Assembly: GCF_900184685.1 (NCBI RefSeq)
Contig: NZ_FXXL01000006.1
Location: 434,001 to 498,000 of the forward strand
Length of the DNA: 64,000 bases
Direction of reading: 5' to 3'
Source of the DNA: Butyricimonas sp. Marseille-P3923
GTDB lineage: Bacteria > Bacteroidota > Bacteroidia > Bacteroidales > Marinifilaceae
Shown here in pieces: positions 1-9,540 of this stretch. A model generated the notes under the pieces. It was not told where the DNA came from. It did no database searches and worked only from the letters and a program-made list of their open reading frames with translations. How positions within the stretch are numbered: position 1 is the stretch's first letter; every line of letters begins with the position of its first letter. Both the position numbers and the translations under genes were made by a program.

Positions 1-1007
1 AGGCTTGCCCGAAACAATTTTGTGACATTCTGAACGTTGGGAAAAGCTTCCTTCGCCAAACATTCGAACGAGCAAACCAGATCTTTGATACCCAAAACAT
101 CTTCATCGTAACGGGTGTAGCCTATGAAGACCTGACCAAAGAACAGATCCCGGAGATTCCAACCGAAAATATCCTCAAAGAACCGTTTGGTAAAAATACT
201 GCCCCGTGTATCGCTTACGCTGCCTACCGGATAGCCCGTATTAACCCGAACGCCAATATGGTTGTTGTCCCTTCCGACCATTTTATCAGTAATGACCTCG
301 TGTATATTGATAATATCCAGAAAGGACTCTCCTTTATCGAGCAATTCGGGGGCTTACTTACAATCGGTATCAAACCCACCAGACCGGAAACCGGATACGG
401 TTACATTCAGATCAAGAAAAACAAATTCTCCGAATTCATTTCCAAAGTAAAGACCTTCACCGAGAAACCGGATATCGAACTTGCAAAAGTCTTTTTGGAA
501 TCCGGGGACTTCCTGTGGAATGCCGGAATATTCGTGTGGAAAGTAAAAGATATTATCGGGGAATTTAAAACTTACTTGGAAGACATTTACCTGCTGTTCG
601 AGCAAGAATACAAGAACGCAGAGAATCCGGATTCACAAGAGAACATATCACATATTTACAGCCAGTGCCGGAATATTTCCATCGACTTCGGCATCATGGA
701 AAAATCTTCGAAAGTATATGTTATGAAAGGGGAATTCGGTTGGTCTGACGTGGGAACATGGCATTCGTTCCACGAAATCAGCCCGAAAGACGAAAACGAT
801 AACGTATCCAATAGTGAACACGTGCTATTCACGGATTCCAAAGGGTGTATCGTTAATGTCCCCCGCGACAAGAAAGTGATTATCGAAGGCATCGAGAATA
901 TTATCATTGCCGAAAACAAAGACGTACTCATGATTTGTCATCGGGAGCATGAAGACAATATCCGGCATTTTGATGATATGCTGAAACATACAAAAAAGGA
1001 GCTTTAG
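1..1007 (+). CDS. manC: Mannose-1-phosphate guanylyltransferase, 5'-truncated by window edge
   Basis: The reading frame is open from the first bases of the window, so the gene starts outside it; about 335 codons are visible. The enzyme makes GDP-mannose from GTP and mannose-1-phosphate in the cytosol for surface glycans. Visible nucleotidyltransferase signatures are the PKQF sugar-nucleotide-binding segment near the edge, EPFGKNTAPCIAYAAYR, VVVPSDH, FLWNAGIFVW and the late GEFGWSDVGTW segment, all in the family order. An internal ATG at 258 is not the start, because conserved sequence continues upstream of it. The protein stops after the nucleotidyltransferase part, so this is the short form without a fused phosphomannose isomerase domain. 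It converges on the leftward CBS-protein gene and shares a terminator with it. The family call is firm; the sugar preference is from family similarity only. Confidence 0.93.
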   Translation, partial: ACPKQFCDILNVGKSFLRQTFERANQIFDTQNIFIVTGVAYEDLTKEQIPEIPTENILKEPFGKNTAPCIAYAAYRIARINPNANMVVVPSDHFISNDLVYIDNIQKGLSFIEQFGGLLTIGIKPTRPETGYGYIQIKKNKFSEFISKVKTFTEKPDIELAKVFLESGDFLWNAGIFVWKVKDIIGEFKTYLEDIYLLFEQEYKNAENPDSQENISHIYSQCRNISIDFGIMEKSSKVYVMKGEFGWSDVGTWHSFHEISPKDENDNVSNSEHVLFTDSKGCIVNVPRDKKVIIEGIENIIIAENKDVLMICHREHEDNIRHFDDMLKHTKKEL

Positions 1008-1022
1008 AAAAGCTCCTTTTTT
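992..1022. terminator. Bidirectional rho-independent terminator
   Basis: A 14-bp perfect stem (992-1005 with 1009-1022) with a 3-base loop has a run of six A on the left and six T on the right, so it can work on both strands. It lies between the convergent manC and CBS-protein genes, and the manC stop codon (1005-1007) is inside the hairpin. Confidence 0.85.
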
Positions 1023-1033
1023 ATATCTGTACT

Positions 1034-2281
1034 TTATACGGTTACTTTCACTTCTTCAATCCGCGCACTCTTTACGCTCAATATCTCGTACACGGCATTT
1101 TCAATCTCTATTTGTTCTCCTTCTTCAGGAATATCCTCGTTATAATACAGGATCAATCCGGCTAACGTTTCGTATTCCTCGTCTTCCGGCAGTTCCAAAT
1201 CATACTTTTCATTCAAGTAATCCACTTCCAAACGACCGGAAAAGATAAATTCATTCGGACTTAATTGCTCTTCTTTCAAATTCAAACGATCGTGTTCATC
1301 CTCTATCTCCCCGAAAATTTCTTCCATGATATCCTCTATCGTCACCATTCCGGCTGTAATCCCAAATTCATCCACGACCACGGCTACACTTTTCTGCTCC
1401 TTCGTGAAAAGATTCAACAATCTCAATGCCGACATGGTTTCGGGCACGATCAGGATCTTACTCACCGCTTTCTTCACGGTCTCCGGGTGATGAAACAGTG
1501 CCGAGGAATGCACGTAACCAATCACGTTATCAATAGAATCCCGATAAATCAATATCCGGGAAAGCCCTGTTTCCACGAATCGGTTCCGCAACTCGTCCAG
1601 ACTGCAGTCTATGGGCAGAGCCACGATATCCGGACGCGGCACGATACATTCCCGTAACTTGATTTCCGAGAAATCCAAGGCGTTACGGAACAACTTGATA
1701 TCATGTTCATCCTCGTTCTCCACGCCGGCAGTTTCCCCCTCCTCTATCAGGTTATTCAAGTCTATCTTGCCGAAAGCACGATTCTCCTCTTTCGCCAATT
1801 TACGCCCCGTGAATATCCGCAACAACAGTCCCCCGAACCATACCGAGAAATAAGAAATCGGGAAAAACAGGATATAAAAGATAAATACAGGTATTGCAAA
1901 AATACGAAGAAACAAATTCGGACGCAACCGGAACACCGCTTTAGGCAAAAACTCGCCCGATACCAACATAATTAAAGTAGAGATTAAGGTTACCAGTATC
2001 AATCTCAATCCCAATGAAATACCATAACTTTCCAAACGAGGATCAAGGTAATCGGACATAAAAATACCATACACGACCATTACCACGTTATTACCCACCA
2101 GTATCGTGGTAATATACATTCCTGAATTGGATATAAAAAGGTCTATCACCTTCTGCGTGATACCCTTATTCGATTTATCAATCTCTATAAGCAACTTATT
2201 GGATGCCATGAATGCAATCTCCATTCCAGAGAAGAAAGCAGACAACACCAGACAAATTAATATAGCTACTAATACTGACAT
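1034..2281 (-). CDS. DUF21/CBS-domain membrane protein (HlyC/CorC family, GldE-like)
   Basis: A 415-residue inner-membrane protein. The N-terminal third has several hydrophobic segments of the DUF21/CNNM type (SAFFSGMEIAFMASN, then TTILVGNNVVMVVYG). A cytoplasmic CBS pair follows (VPRPDIVALPID; later VVDEFGITAGMVTIEDIMEE), then a C-terminal CorC/HlyC domain. Relatives are implicated in Mg/Co transport, and the Bacteroidota branch is often annotated GldE; the true substrate cannot be read from sequence. Its ATG directly follows the lptC stop codon without a gap, so it is probably co-translated with lptC, placing it last in the TPR-lptC-CBS unit before the terminator shared with manC. Confidence 0.88.
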   Translation of the reverse strand: MSVLVAILICLVLSAFFSGMEIAFMASNKLLIEIDKSNKGITQKVIDLFISNSGMYITTILVGNNVVMVVYGIFMSDYLDPRLESYGISLGLRLILVTLISTLIMLVSGEFLPKAVFRLRPNLFLRIFAIPVFIFYILFFPISYFSVWFGGLLLRIFTGRKLAKEENRAFGKIDLNNLIEEGETAGVENEDEHDIKLFRNALDFSEIKLRECIVPRPDIVALPIDCSLDELRNRFVETGLSRILIYRDSIDNVIGYVHSSALFHHPETVKKAVSKILIVPETMSALRLLNLFTKEQKSVAVVVDEFGITAGMVTIEDIMEEIFGEIEDEHDRLNLKEEQLSPNEFIFSGRLEVDYLNEKYDLELPEDEEYETLAGLILYYNEDIPEEGEQIEIENAVYEILSVKSARIEEVKVTV

Positions 2282-2860
2282 TTAAGGCTGTTGTTTTTCT
2301 ACAATTACCCCGGTCACTTTATTAAAGACCGGATTCCGTAACGATTGGTCGGACTTGAATCCGTTGTTTCCCTCGATAATATTCTCGTCCGCCGTTAAGC
2401 GGGAATAGCGATCGGAGTAAACGATCTCCTTCTTCATATCCCAATAAAGAAGCTCCGTTTCCAACTTCTCACCCTTATCATTAATCACGACAACATCATC
2501 ACGCAATTCCCACAGCATCTCCTCTTCCAATTTCTTCGCGTATTTCGAAGTGATGGAACCGATCATCGTTCCGTCTTTCTCGTACAACTCGGCATGAATC
2601 CCTTTCGGGAATTCATCATATTTCTTGTTTTCCTCGTTATACTTGTTATAAAGCGGTGTCGTTACCCGATATTTCAGTCGTGCGGAATCGGAATAAAACA
2701 ATTCCATGTTTTCCCCTGACATTTCGGGTAATCCCGCCCGTGTATTGATAGCGTTGACCTCCTTGATGTCCGTTTTGCACGAGAAAAGCATTACCGCCCC
2801 AAAAGCAAGGGCGGTAATGCTTCTTATCATTATTCCTAAAGCACGATATCGAAATATCAT
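2282..2860 (-). CDS. lptC: LPS export lipoprotein LptC
   Basis: A 192-residue LptC-family protein, the periplasmic bridge that passes lipopolysaccharide from the inner-membrane LptBFG pump to LptA. The fold is a beta-jellyroll; the recognisable stretch runs from MELFYSDSARLKYRV to the final AVYE-free beta strands ending NKVTGVIVEK. The N-terminus is a lipoprotein signal ending in the lipobox LFSC. Two starts are possible: ATG 2860, three bases after the TPR stop, or ATG 2830, which gives a more normal 17-residue signal peptide before the Cys and has AGGA just upstream. A strong hairpin covers codons right after ATG 2830. It is packed between the TPR gene and the CBS membrane protein, consistent with an envelope operon. 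The Lpt role is from family knowledge. Confidence 0.85.
   Translation of the reverse strand: MIFRYRALGIMIRSITALAFGAVMLFSCKTDIKEVNAINTRAGLPEMSGENMELFYSDSARLKYRVTTPLYNKYNEENKKYDEFPKGIHAELYEKDGTMIGSITSKYAKKLEEEMLWELRDDVVVINDKGEKLETELLYWDMKKEIVYSDRYSRLTADENIIEGNNGFKSDQSLRNPVFNKVTGVIVEKQQP
2786..2822. other. 14-bp perfect hairpin inside the start of lptC
   Basis: Positions 2786-2799 and 2809-2822 are exact reverse complements, with a 9-base loop. The stem is GC-rich in its inner half (CCGCCC with GGGCGG). Read in the gene direction the hairpin is followed by TTCTCG, so its tail is only weakly U-rich. It lies in the signal-peptide codons, starting six bases after the alternative ATG at 2830. It could slow translation, stabilise mRNA or partly terminate transcription; none of these is proven. 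Confidence 0.6.
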
Positions 2861-2863
2861 ATA

Positions 2864-4189
2864 TTATTCTTTAAATCTAGCTGTCGTTGTTTCATTAATC
2901 CAACCACCGACTTTAACAGTTGCACCTGACGTGATAGAACGGAAGAATGCATCTTCTTTCGACGGGAAGTAAACAGAATACTTGGAAATAAACTCATTCG
3001 CCTTTTCTGCAACTGAAGGATCAACTTGTTTTGCCTTAGTAAATTTATCTACGGCAGCCCAGAATACAGTACGTTTCTCAAATTCATCTCCCTCGTAACT
3101 GTTGCTGGCAGAAGCATAAGCCAAACCGATAGTCAGATAAGCCTGTCCCAAGTTCGGATTACTCTTCAAAGCTGCCAAAGCATATTTCTTTGCTTGCTGG
3201 TAATCTCTTTTGGTAGATAGATGCACCTGAGCCAGATTCAAATTATAATCGGCACGATCCGTTTCGTTATCTGTTTTGTCAATTGCTTCTTTCAAGTATT
3301 GTTCGAATTTGGGAATATCATTCTTACGATAAAACATAATAGCCAAACCGTAAGCAGCTTCAGCACTCGGCTCCTTGTGATAAATACTTTCCGCGATAGT
3401 AGCGTACAACGGTAAATCCGTACAATCTTGCTTTTTCAGCAATTTGTAAATATCTTTCAATACACTCAGACTATCTTTGTTTGCCTCGTACTTTTTAACC
3501 AACAAGTCGTTTAAAGTCATGCAGTCTGCCAATCCGGAATCAATAAACATGGCTTCCAGATTTGCCTTACATACCAGATAATCATCACAGCCTTTTTCTC
3601 CCGAACTGGCTTGCTTATCCACGAAATCGGCAAAATCAATATACAAGTTGATAAAATCATCCTTTGTCAGTTGATTTTCCTTGGCTAATGCACACGCTAC
3701 TTGAAATGTCATGTGAACTTGCATAGGAGGAACATCCTTTTCCAACTCGTATGACTTCATCATATTATGGAAAGCATCTTTAATCATGTTTATGTCGCCA
3801 TTAGCATACTTGAATTGGGCCATACCTTTTTTCCCCAATACAATTCCTTCCTTATTGTTGGGATTATTCTTCATGTATTGGTTACGGCGATCAAAAACCA
3901 TCATCAAAGTATCCACGTATTCCTTCTTCTTGGTCTTTCTAATCATATACTCCATGATCACCTCACCGCGTACGTAAGTATTCAACTGAAATGCCGGAGC
4001 ATTCAAAAACACGTATCTCCAAGGGGCTAAAGCCTCCTCGTAATTTTTCTGTTTAAAATATTCAGTGTAAAGAGAGGCATTCAAAATGGTATTCGCGCTA
4101 TCCAGCCCAAATTTAGACTCCAACGTTTGCGCCTTCGTCCCGATAGTGAATAAGCACATTCCTAATGCCAGTACAGCAATTTTTTTCAT
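2864..4189 (-). CDS. Secreted tetratricopeptide-repeat protein
   Basis: About 441 residues with a cleavable signal peptide (IAVLALGMCLFTIGTKAQ, cleavage after KAQ). The body is alpha-helical and repeat-like; TPR-type pairs are clearest in the C-terminal part (ADYNLNLAQVHLS, AKKYALAALKSNPNLGQAYL). The start is taken at ATG 4189 and not ATG 4195, because AAAGGG lies only one base before 4195 but seven bases before 4189. The protein is probably periplasmic or outer-membrane associated. It is three bases upstream of lptC and below coaX, in an arrangement seen in other Bacteroidales. A scaffold role in envelope assembly is plausible from context, but no specific function can be assigned. Confidence 0.8.
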   Translation of the reverse strand: MKKIAVLALGMCLFTIGTKAQTLESKFGLDSANTILNASLYTEYFKQKNYEEALAPWRYVFLNAPAFQLNTYVRGEVIMEYMIRKTKKKEYVDTLMMVFDRRNQYMKNNPNNKEGIVLGKKGMAQFKYANGDINMIKDAFHNMMKSYELEKDVPPMQVHMTFQVACALAKENQLTKDDFINLYIDFADFVDKQASSGEKGCDDYLVCKANLEAMFIDSGLADCMTLNDLLVKKYEANKDSLSVLKDIYKLLKKQDCTDLPLYATIAESIYHKEPSAEAAYGLAIMFYRKNDIPKFEQYLKEAIDKTDNETDRADYNLNLAQVHLSTKRDYQQAKKYALAALKSNPNLGQAYLTIGLAYASASNSYEGDEFEKRTVFWAAVDKFTKAKQVDPSVAEKANEFISKYSVYFPSKEDAFFRSITSGATVKVGGWINETTTARFKE

Positions 4190-4266
4190 GGTCATCCCTT
4201 TATTTTAAGTTATAGTTCGAATTAGTATTTTTCATCACAGCATGTGTTCCAACTTGAACACGTTTG

Positions 4267-4274
4267 CAAAATTA
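4267..4274 (-). promoter_or_regulatory. Possible -7 element before the TPR-lptC unit
   Basis: TAATTTTG on the minus strand matches the Bacteroidota -7 consensus TAnnTTTG in the 89-base gap between coaX and the TPR gene. No TTG was found at the usual 19-21 base distance, so support is partial. A GTGTTC/GAACAC inverted repeat lies just downstream. Confidence 0.35.
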
Positions 4275-4284
4275 CCACTATTTT

Positions 4285-5049
4285 TCAAATACGGAAATCT
4301 ATCCTTAATTTTTCACTGCCTATTAACCGTTTTTGATATTCTAAAACTCTGTTTAAACCTAAGTTTACCAGTTTATCCTCAAAAAAGACGGATCTATTCA
4401 GTGTTTTTTTCAAATATTCACTTCCTCCCCCAGTAATAATCACCACAGCATCGGGATTATCACGGTAAATCTCATCTATATAACCTCTTATTTCAAAAAG
4501 TGTACCATTCATCACGCCGTTCAAGATGGCATCATGTGTATTTTTCCCTATATAGCCGTGATTCACATCACATTTCACCAACGGCAGACTCACCGTGAAC
4601 TCGTTCAAGGCACGGAAACGAATCCCCAACCCCGGGGAAATATTCCCACCTCGAAATTCCCCATCTGCGCTCACGAAATCATACGTGATAGCCGTTCCCG
4701 AATCGATAATCAATAATTCCTTTCCCGGAAACAACACGACACCTCCCACGCACCCGGCTATCCGGTCCACTCCTAAAGTCTTCGGCGTATCGTATCCCAA
4801 TCTGATCGGCAAATCCATTTCCGGCGACATCTCGCAGAAAAAAGTAGAAACGCTCTTCAAATGCTCCCGTACTTCTTCGGATATTGATCCCGTGCTCGAC
4901 AAGATCATATTCACTTCCTGCCCCCGGTGCAAATAAGCGGACGCCAATTCGTATGCTTCCGGCACGCCCATGCCGCAAACAACCCAATCCCCGTCATCAT
5001 AAACGGCGTATTTGGTACGCGTATTTCCTATATCAACGATCAGATTCAC
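4285..5049 (-). CDS. coaX: Type III pantothenate kinase
   Basis: A 254-residue ASKHA-fold kinase that phosphorylates pantothenate with ATP, the first committed step of coenzyme A synthesis, in the cytosol. The family signatures are present in order: the N-terminal phosphate loop DIGNTRTKYA, GVDRIAG in the middle, DSGTAITYD, GGNISPGLGIRFRALNEFT, and the later ITGGGSEYL. The start is GTG at 5049; no in-frame ATG lies nearby upstream, and GGA precedes it by six bases. Length is typical of CoaX. The gene begins 28 bases after the mfd stop, so it may be read from the mfd transcript. Confidence in function is high. Confidence 0.93.
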   Translation of the reverse strand: MNLIVDIGNTRTKYAVYDDGDWVVCGMGVPEAYELASAYLHRGQEVNMILSSTGSISEEVREHLKSVSTFFCEMSPEMDLPIRLGYDTPKTLGVDRIAGCVGGVVLFPGKELLIIDSGTAITYDFVSADGEFRGGNISPGLGIRFRALNEFTVSLPLVKCDVNHGYIGKNTHDAILNGVMNGTLFEIRGYIDEIYRDNPDAVVIITGGGSEYLKKTLNRSVFFEDKLVNLGLNRVLEYQKRLIGSEKLRIDFRI

Positions 5050-5077
5050 TAATTTTCCATTTTATAGTTTATCACTT

Positions 5078-8000
5078 TCAACTTTCATAAACGTACTCCC
5101 AAACCTCCCGGATAATCGCCGACACTTTATTAATATCCTTTATATCCGTGAAAATCAGACTCAATTTATCATTCTTTTCACTCATCTTGCAAGAAATAAC
5201 CTGTTTCTGCACGAATTTAAGCAATTCACTGAAAACCGGCGAAGCATAGAACGGAGAATCTTGATCACTGATAAAATAAACGACCATTTTATTATTCTTC
5301 ACCATCAGACGCTCTATACCCAAATCGACACATTTCTGACGAATCCGCACAACCTCGACTAACCCGCTAACCTTTGAAGGTATTTCCCCGAACCGATCCC
5401 GCATCTCGATCTCGAAACGCTGTAAGGCACTCTCGTCCGTGATATTATCCAACTCCCGGTATAAACGAATCCTCTCGCTCACGTTTTCCACGTAAGTATC
5501 CGGTATCAACAATGCGAAATCCGTGTCAATCACGCAATCCGTCGTGAAAGCCGTCGGCTCGTCAGCCTGCTCTTTCTGCAATTCCGGAAATTCCTCATCC
5601 CGCAACTCCAACAATGCCTCGTTCAGAATACGCTGGTACGCCTCGTAACCGATTTCCGCTATAAAACCCGATTGTTCGCCACCCAATATATTTCCCGCCC
5701 CGCGGATATCCAAATCCTGCATGGCAATATTGAAGCCGCTTCCCAACCCGCTATAATCCTCGATAGCTTTCAACCGCCTTCGGGCGTCCGCGTTCACCAA
5801 CTCCAAAGGCGGGGCCAACAAGTAGCAAAAGGCCTTCCGGTTAGAACGCCCTACCCGTCCGCGTAATTGATGCAAGTCACTCAACCCATAGTTTTGTGCC
5901 TGATTAATAATAATCGTATTTGCATTCGGGATATCTAATCCCGACTCTATAATAGTCGTCGCTATCAGCACATCGTAATCCCCCCGGATAAAATCGTGCA
6001 TCACGGTTTCCAACTCCTCACCACTCATCTGCCCGTGCCCCACGCAACTTTTAATACCCGGGATCAAACGATGAATCATATATTGTATATCCCGAATATT
6101 ATCCACCCGGTTATGAATAAAAAAGACCTGTCCGCCACGGCTCACCTCGTACGTTATAGCATCTTTGATAATCTTCTCGTCAAACCGGTGCAATTCCGTC
6201 ACGATCGGATAGCGGTTAGGCGGCGGAGTCCGTATAATCGACATATCCCGGGCACCCATCAACGAGAATTGCAACGTACGCGGGATTGGCGTTGCCGTCA
6301 TGGTAATCGTATCCACGTTCAATTTCAAACGCTTCAACTTCTCTTTCACCGCTACCCCGAACTTCTGTTCCTCGTCCACGACCAACAGTCCAAGGTCTTT
6401 AAACTTCACGTCCAGACTTGTAAGACGATGAGTTCCTATAATAATATCCACTTTCCCCGCTTCCAGATCTTTCAAAATCCGTTTGATATCCGCACTCTTC
6501 TTCATCCGGCTGATATACTCCACCCGACAAGGCATTCCCTCCAAACGCTTTTTAAAAGTATTGTAATGTTGATAAGCCAACACGGTCGTCGGCACAAGTA
6601 CCGCCACCTGTTTGCTGTCTGCGACCGCCTTAAATGCCGCCCGGATAGCAACTTCCGTCTTCCCGAAGCCGACATCCCCGCACACCAGACGATCCATAAC
6701 GTGAGGTTTCTCCATATCCTCCTTCACTGCCTGAATCGCCTTCATCTGGTCGGGAGTCTCCTCGTACATGAAAGAAGCCTCCAGTTCATCCTGCAAAAAA
6801 CTGTCTTTTGAAAAAGCATAAGCCTCCTCTCTACGACGTTTAGCGTACAAAGCGATCAATTCCCGGGCAATATCCTTCACCCTTGATTTCGTACGCTGTT
6901 TCAGCTTATTCCATGCCTCGCCGCCTAATTTACTCACGGCAGGCGGCTCGCCGTCCTTCCCCTTGTATTTGGAAATCTTATGCAAGGAGTGCAGGCTCAC
7001 GTACAACTCGGCGTTATTCTTGTATACCAAGCGTATTGCCTCCTGCTCCCTACCGTCATTATTTATTTTTGTCAATCCCCCGAACCGTCCGATTCCATGA
7101 TCTATATGAACCACGTAATCACCGGGATGCAGGTTTTGCAATTCACTGATCGTGATCGCTTCCCGTCCCTTGCGTATCTGGGTGGTCTTCAAACGATATT
7201 TCTGGTAACGATCGAAAATCTGGTGTTCCGTGTACACGCATATCTTGACATCGGCATCACTAAATCCCTCGTGTACCGTACCGTCCACCGGGACAAAATT
7301 AACCGCATACCCTTTATCCGAGAATATATCCCTCAATCGCTGCAACTGCATGTCATTCGTTGAACAAAGATAAATGGAATAACCATTCTGTTGCTTATCC
7401 GACAAATGTTCCGCCAGCAAATCAAACTGCTTGTTCACCGCGGGTTGCACCTCTGCCTCCAGACGAAGTACATCTCCCCGGAAATAGAGTTCCGGCCCCC
7501 ATTCGATCACGCTGTTGCTTTCGATCGAGTGAAACAAATCTCCGGCATCAATCAACACATCCCCGGCATCTTCCTCTCTCAACGTGTTAATCCGATCATG
7601 AACCAACAACGAATTTTTCATCCACCACGTGGTATCCTTCCCCAAAAATTCCATCAAACCCACGCTCTCGTCCTTCCCCGTCGCCTCGCTCAAATCGGGA
7701 ACAATCACCACCCGTTCGATCAATTGCTCCGACAACTGCGTTTCCACGTCAAAATAACGAATACTTTCAACCTCGTCCCCGAAAAAATCTATTCGCACGG
7801 GGCGTTCCTCCGCGAACGAGTAGACATCCACGATACTTCCCCGGATTGAAAACTGCCCGGGTTCATACACGAAATCACTCCGCTCAAACCCGTACTCGGA
7901 AAGCAAAGATTCAAGAAAAGAAATAGATAATTTCTCCCCCTTGGCAACCGGCATCGACATATCCGCAAGCACGGTCTTACTGACCACTTTTTCAGCCAAC

Positions 8001-8380
8001 GCCTCCGTGTAAGTCACCACCATGCTCACCTGCTTTGCCGTTAAAGCATTCAATACTTCCGTGCGAACCAGAATAGAATCATTATCCTTATCCTCGAAAT
8101 TACCGACCCGACGATAGGAAGAAGGCAAGAAACGCACGTTCTCCTCGTCAAAGAAAGTCAACAGGTCATTATAAAAATAGGCTGCCTCCTCCTTATCGTT
8201 CATCACGAACAATTGAAGACTCTTCATCTCCTGCTCGACACTAGCGGCAACAAACGAAACAATCGACCCGATCCCGTTTTCCAGTTTTATCTTTATTCCC
8301 GGGCGTTCGCTCAAACGTCGGGTAATCTTCCGGACAACAGGATGTGCCTGAAAAAGTTTCAATAACTCCTTTGCTTCCAA
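5078..8380 (-). CDS. mfd: Transcription-repair coupling factor Mfd
   Basis: An 1100-residue ATP-dependent translocase that removes RNA polymerase stalled at DNA damage and recruits UvrA. Parts in order: an N-terminal UvrB-like region; the RNA-polymerase-interacting CarD-like module at about residue 415 (HPGDYVVHIDHGIGRFGGL); the Walker A GDVGFGKTE at about 566-574; the DEEQ Walker B near 668; the TRG-region TATPIPRTLQF; and the C-terminal autoinhibitory domain. The start is TTG at 8380: AGAGG lies seven bases upstream and no in-frame ATG precedes it. Length is close to the usual 1100-1150. It follows a hairpin terminator below queA, so it probably has its own promoter. Confidence 0.96.
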   Translation of the reverse strand: MEAKELLKLFQAHPVVRKITRRLSERPGIKIKLENGIGSIVSFVAASVEQEMKSLQLFVMNDKEEAAYFYNDLLTFFDEENVRFLPSSYRRVGNFEDKDNDSILVRTEVLNALTAKQVSMVVTYTEALAEKVVSKTVLADMSMPVAKGEKLSISFLESLLSEYGFERSDFVYEPGQFSIRGSIVDVYSFAEERPVRIDFFGDEVESIRYFDVETQLSEQLIERVVIVPDLSEATGKDESVGLMEFLGKDTTWWMKNSLLVHDRINTLREEDAGDVLIDAGDLFHSIESNSVIEWGPELYFRGDVLRLEAEVQPAVNKQFDLLAEHLSDKQQNGYSIYLCSTNDMQLQRLRDIFSDKGYAVNFVPVDGTVHEGFSDADVKICVYTEHQIFDRYQKYRLKTTQIRKGREAITISELQNLHPGDYVVHIDHGIGRFGGLTKINNDGREQEAIRLVYKNNAELYVSLHSLHKISKYKGKDGEPPAVSKLGGEAWNKLKQRTKSRVKDIARELIALYAKRRREEAYAFSKDSFLQDELEASFMYEETPDQMKAIQAVKEDMEKPHVMDRLVCGDVGFGKTEVAIRAAFKAVADSKQVAVLVPTTVLAYQHYNTFKKRLEGMPCRVEYISRMKKSADIKRILKDLEAGKVDIIIGTHRLTSLDVKFKDLGLLVVDEEQKFGVAVKEKLKRLKLNVDTITMTATPIPRTLQFSLMGARDMSIIRTPPPNRYPIVTELHRFDEKIIKDAITYEVSRGGQVFFIHNRVDNIRDIQYMIHRLIPGIKSCVGHGQMSGEELETVMHDFIRGDYDVLIATTIIESGLDIPNANTIIINQAQNYGLSDLHQLRGRVGRSNRKAFCYLLAPPLELVNADARRRLKAIEDYSGLGSGFNIAMQDLDIRGAGNILGGEQSGFIAEIGYEAYQRILNEALLELRDEEFPELQKEQADEPTAFTTDCVIDTDFALLIPDTYVENVSERIRLYRELDNITDESALQRFEIEMRDRFGEIPSKVSGLVEVVRIRQKCVDLGIERLMVKNNKMVVYFISDQDSPFYASPVFSELLKFVQKQVISCKMSEKNDKLSLIFTDIKDINKVSAIIREVWEYVYES

Positions 8381-8397
8381 ATTTTTTCCTCTTTATC

Positions 8398-8427
8398 AAA
8401 AAAACGGCATACCTTTCAGCACACCGT
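8398..8427 (-). terminator. Rho-independent terminator after queA
   Basis: On the minus strand a 9-bp stem (8419-8427 with 8404-8412, three G-T pairs) is followed by a run of six to seven T. It lies between the queA stop and the mfd start, so it ends the ftsX-to-queA transcript. Confidence 0.7.
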
Positions 8428-8453
8428 CTTTCTATTTGTCTATATATACCTTA

Positions 8454-9503
8454 TCATATAATCAACATGGCATCTCCATACGTGCCGAATCTATACTTCT
8501 CCTTGACAGCAACATCGTAAGCCTCCATCACGTGTTCATATCCCCCGAAAGCGGCTACCATCATCAACAAAGTAGAATAAGGCAAATGGAAATTGGAAAT
8601 AAACGCATCCGGCACGCTGAAATCATACGGCGGAAATATAAATTTATTCGTCCAGCCGTCAAACTCCGTCAACCGTCCTTTCGTCGTCACGCAACTCTCC
8701 AGAGTACGCACGACTGTTGTTCCCACGGCACATATTTTATGCTTCTCGTCTTTCGCATCATTCACAATCTTCACGGTTTCCGGTCCCACGATAATTTGCT
8801 CCGAGTCCATCTTATGCTTTGTCAAATCCTCGACATCCACTTCCCGGAAATTACCCAAACCTACATGCAACGTAATATAAGCGAAATCAATACCTCTGAT
8901 CTCCATACGTTTCATCAACTCGCGGCTAAAATGCATCCCGGCAGTGGGAGCGGCAACAGCCCCCTCGTTCTTGGCAAAAATAGTCTGATAGTTCTCGGCA
9001 TCCTCCGGCTCCACCTTCCGGTTGATAAACCGGGGAAGCGGAGTTTCGCCCAACGCATACAACTCCTTTTTGAACTCGTCATACTCCCCGTCATACAAGA
9101 AACGCAAAGTTCTCCCGCGGGAAGTTGTATTGTCAATCACCTCTGCCACCATACTATCGTCTTCCCCGAAGTACAGCTTATTACCGATACGAATCTTCCG
9201 CGCCGGATCAACCAGTACGTCCCAGATACGTAATTCCGGGTTCAACTCTCTCAACAGGAATACTTCAATCTCTGCGCCTGTCTTTTCCTTGTTTCCATAT
9301 AGCCGAGCCGGGAATACCTTGGAATCGTTAAACACGAACACGTCTTTTTCATCGAAGTAATCAATCACATCCTTGAAAATCTTGTGTTCAATCTTTCCGG
9401 TTTTTCGATCCAATACCATTAAACGAGCCTCATCCCGATTCTTAGCCGGATGCAAAGCGATTAACTCCGGCGGCAACTTATATTTAAACTTTGATAGTTT
9501 CAT
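8454..9503 (-). CDS. queA: tRNA preQ1(34) S-adenosylmethionine ribosyltransferase-isomerase
   Basis: A 349-residue enzyme that transfers and isomerises the ribosyl part of S-adenosylmethionine onto preQ1 at tRNA position 34, making epoxyqueuosine. Family sequence includes the N-terminal [20 protein letters not shown], the [14 protein letters not shown] segment, [25 protein letters not shown] and the C-terminal [15 protein letters not shown]. The start is ATG 9503 ([10 protein letters not shown]); a TTG three codons upstream is less likely. It lies 37 bases after truB and is last in the ftsX-DUF3098-uppP-truB-queA run, a conserved Bacteroidota order. No other queuosine gene is visible nearby. 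Confidence 0.95.
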   Translation of the reverse strand: MKLSKFKYKLPPELIALHPAKNRDEARLMVLDRKTGKIEHKIFKDVIDYFDEKDVFVFNDSKVFPARLYGNKEKTGAEIEVFLLRELNPELRIWDVLVDPARKIRIGNKLYFGEDDSMVAEVIDNTTSRGRTLRFLYDGEYDEFKKELYALGETPLPRFINRKVEPEDAENYQTIFAKNEGAVAAPTAGMHFSRELMKRMEIRGIDFAYITLHVGLGNFREVDVEDLTKHKMDSEQIIVGPETVKIVNDAKDEKHKICAVGTTVVRTLESCVTTKGRLTEFDGWTNKFIFPPYDFSVPDAFISNFHLPYSTLLMMVAAFGGYEHVMEAYDVAVKEKYRFGTYGDAMLII

Positions 9504-9540
9504 GCTGAACAATTTTATACATTAACCAAATCCTGCTAAA

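Noticed and set aside
5996-6811. A 271-codon open frame opposite mfd
   Set aside because: It mirrors the conserved helicase part of mfd and has no ribosome site, promoter or recognisable domain.
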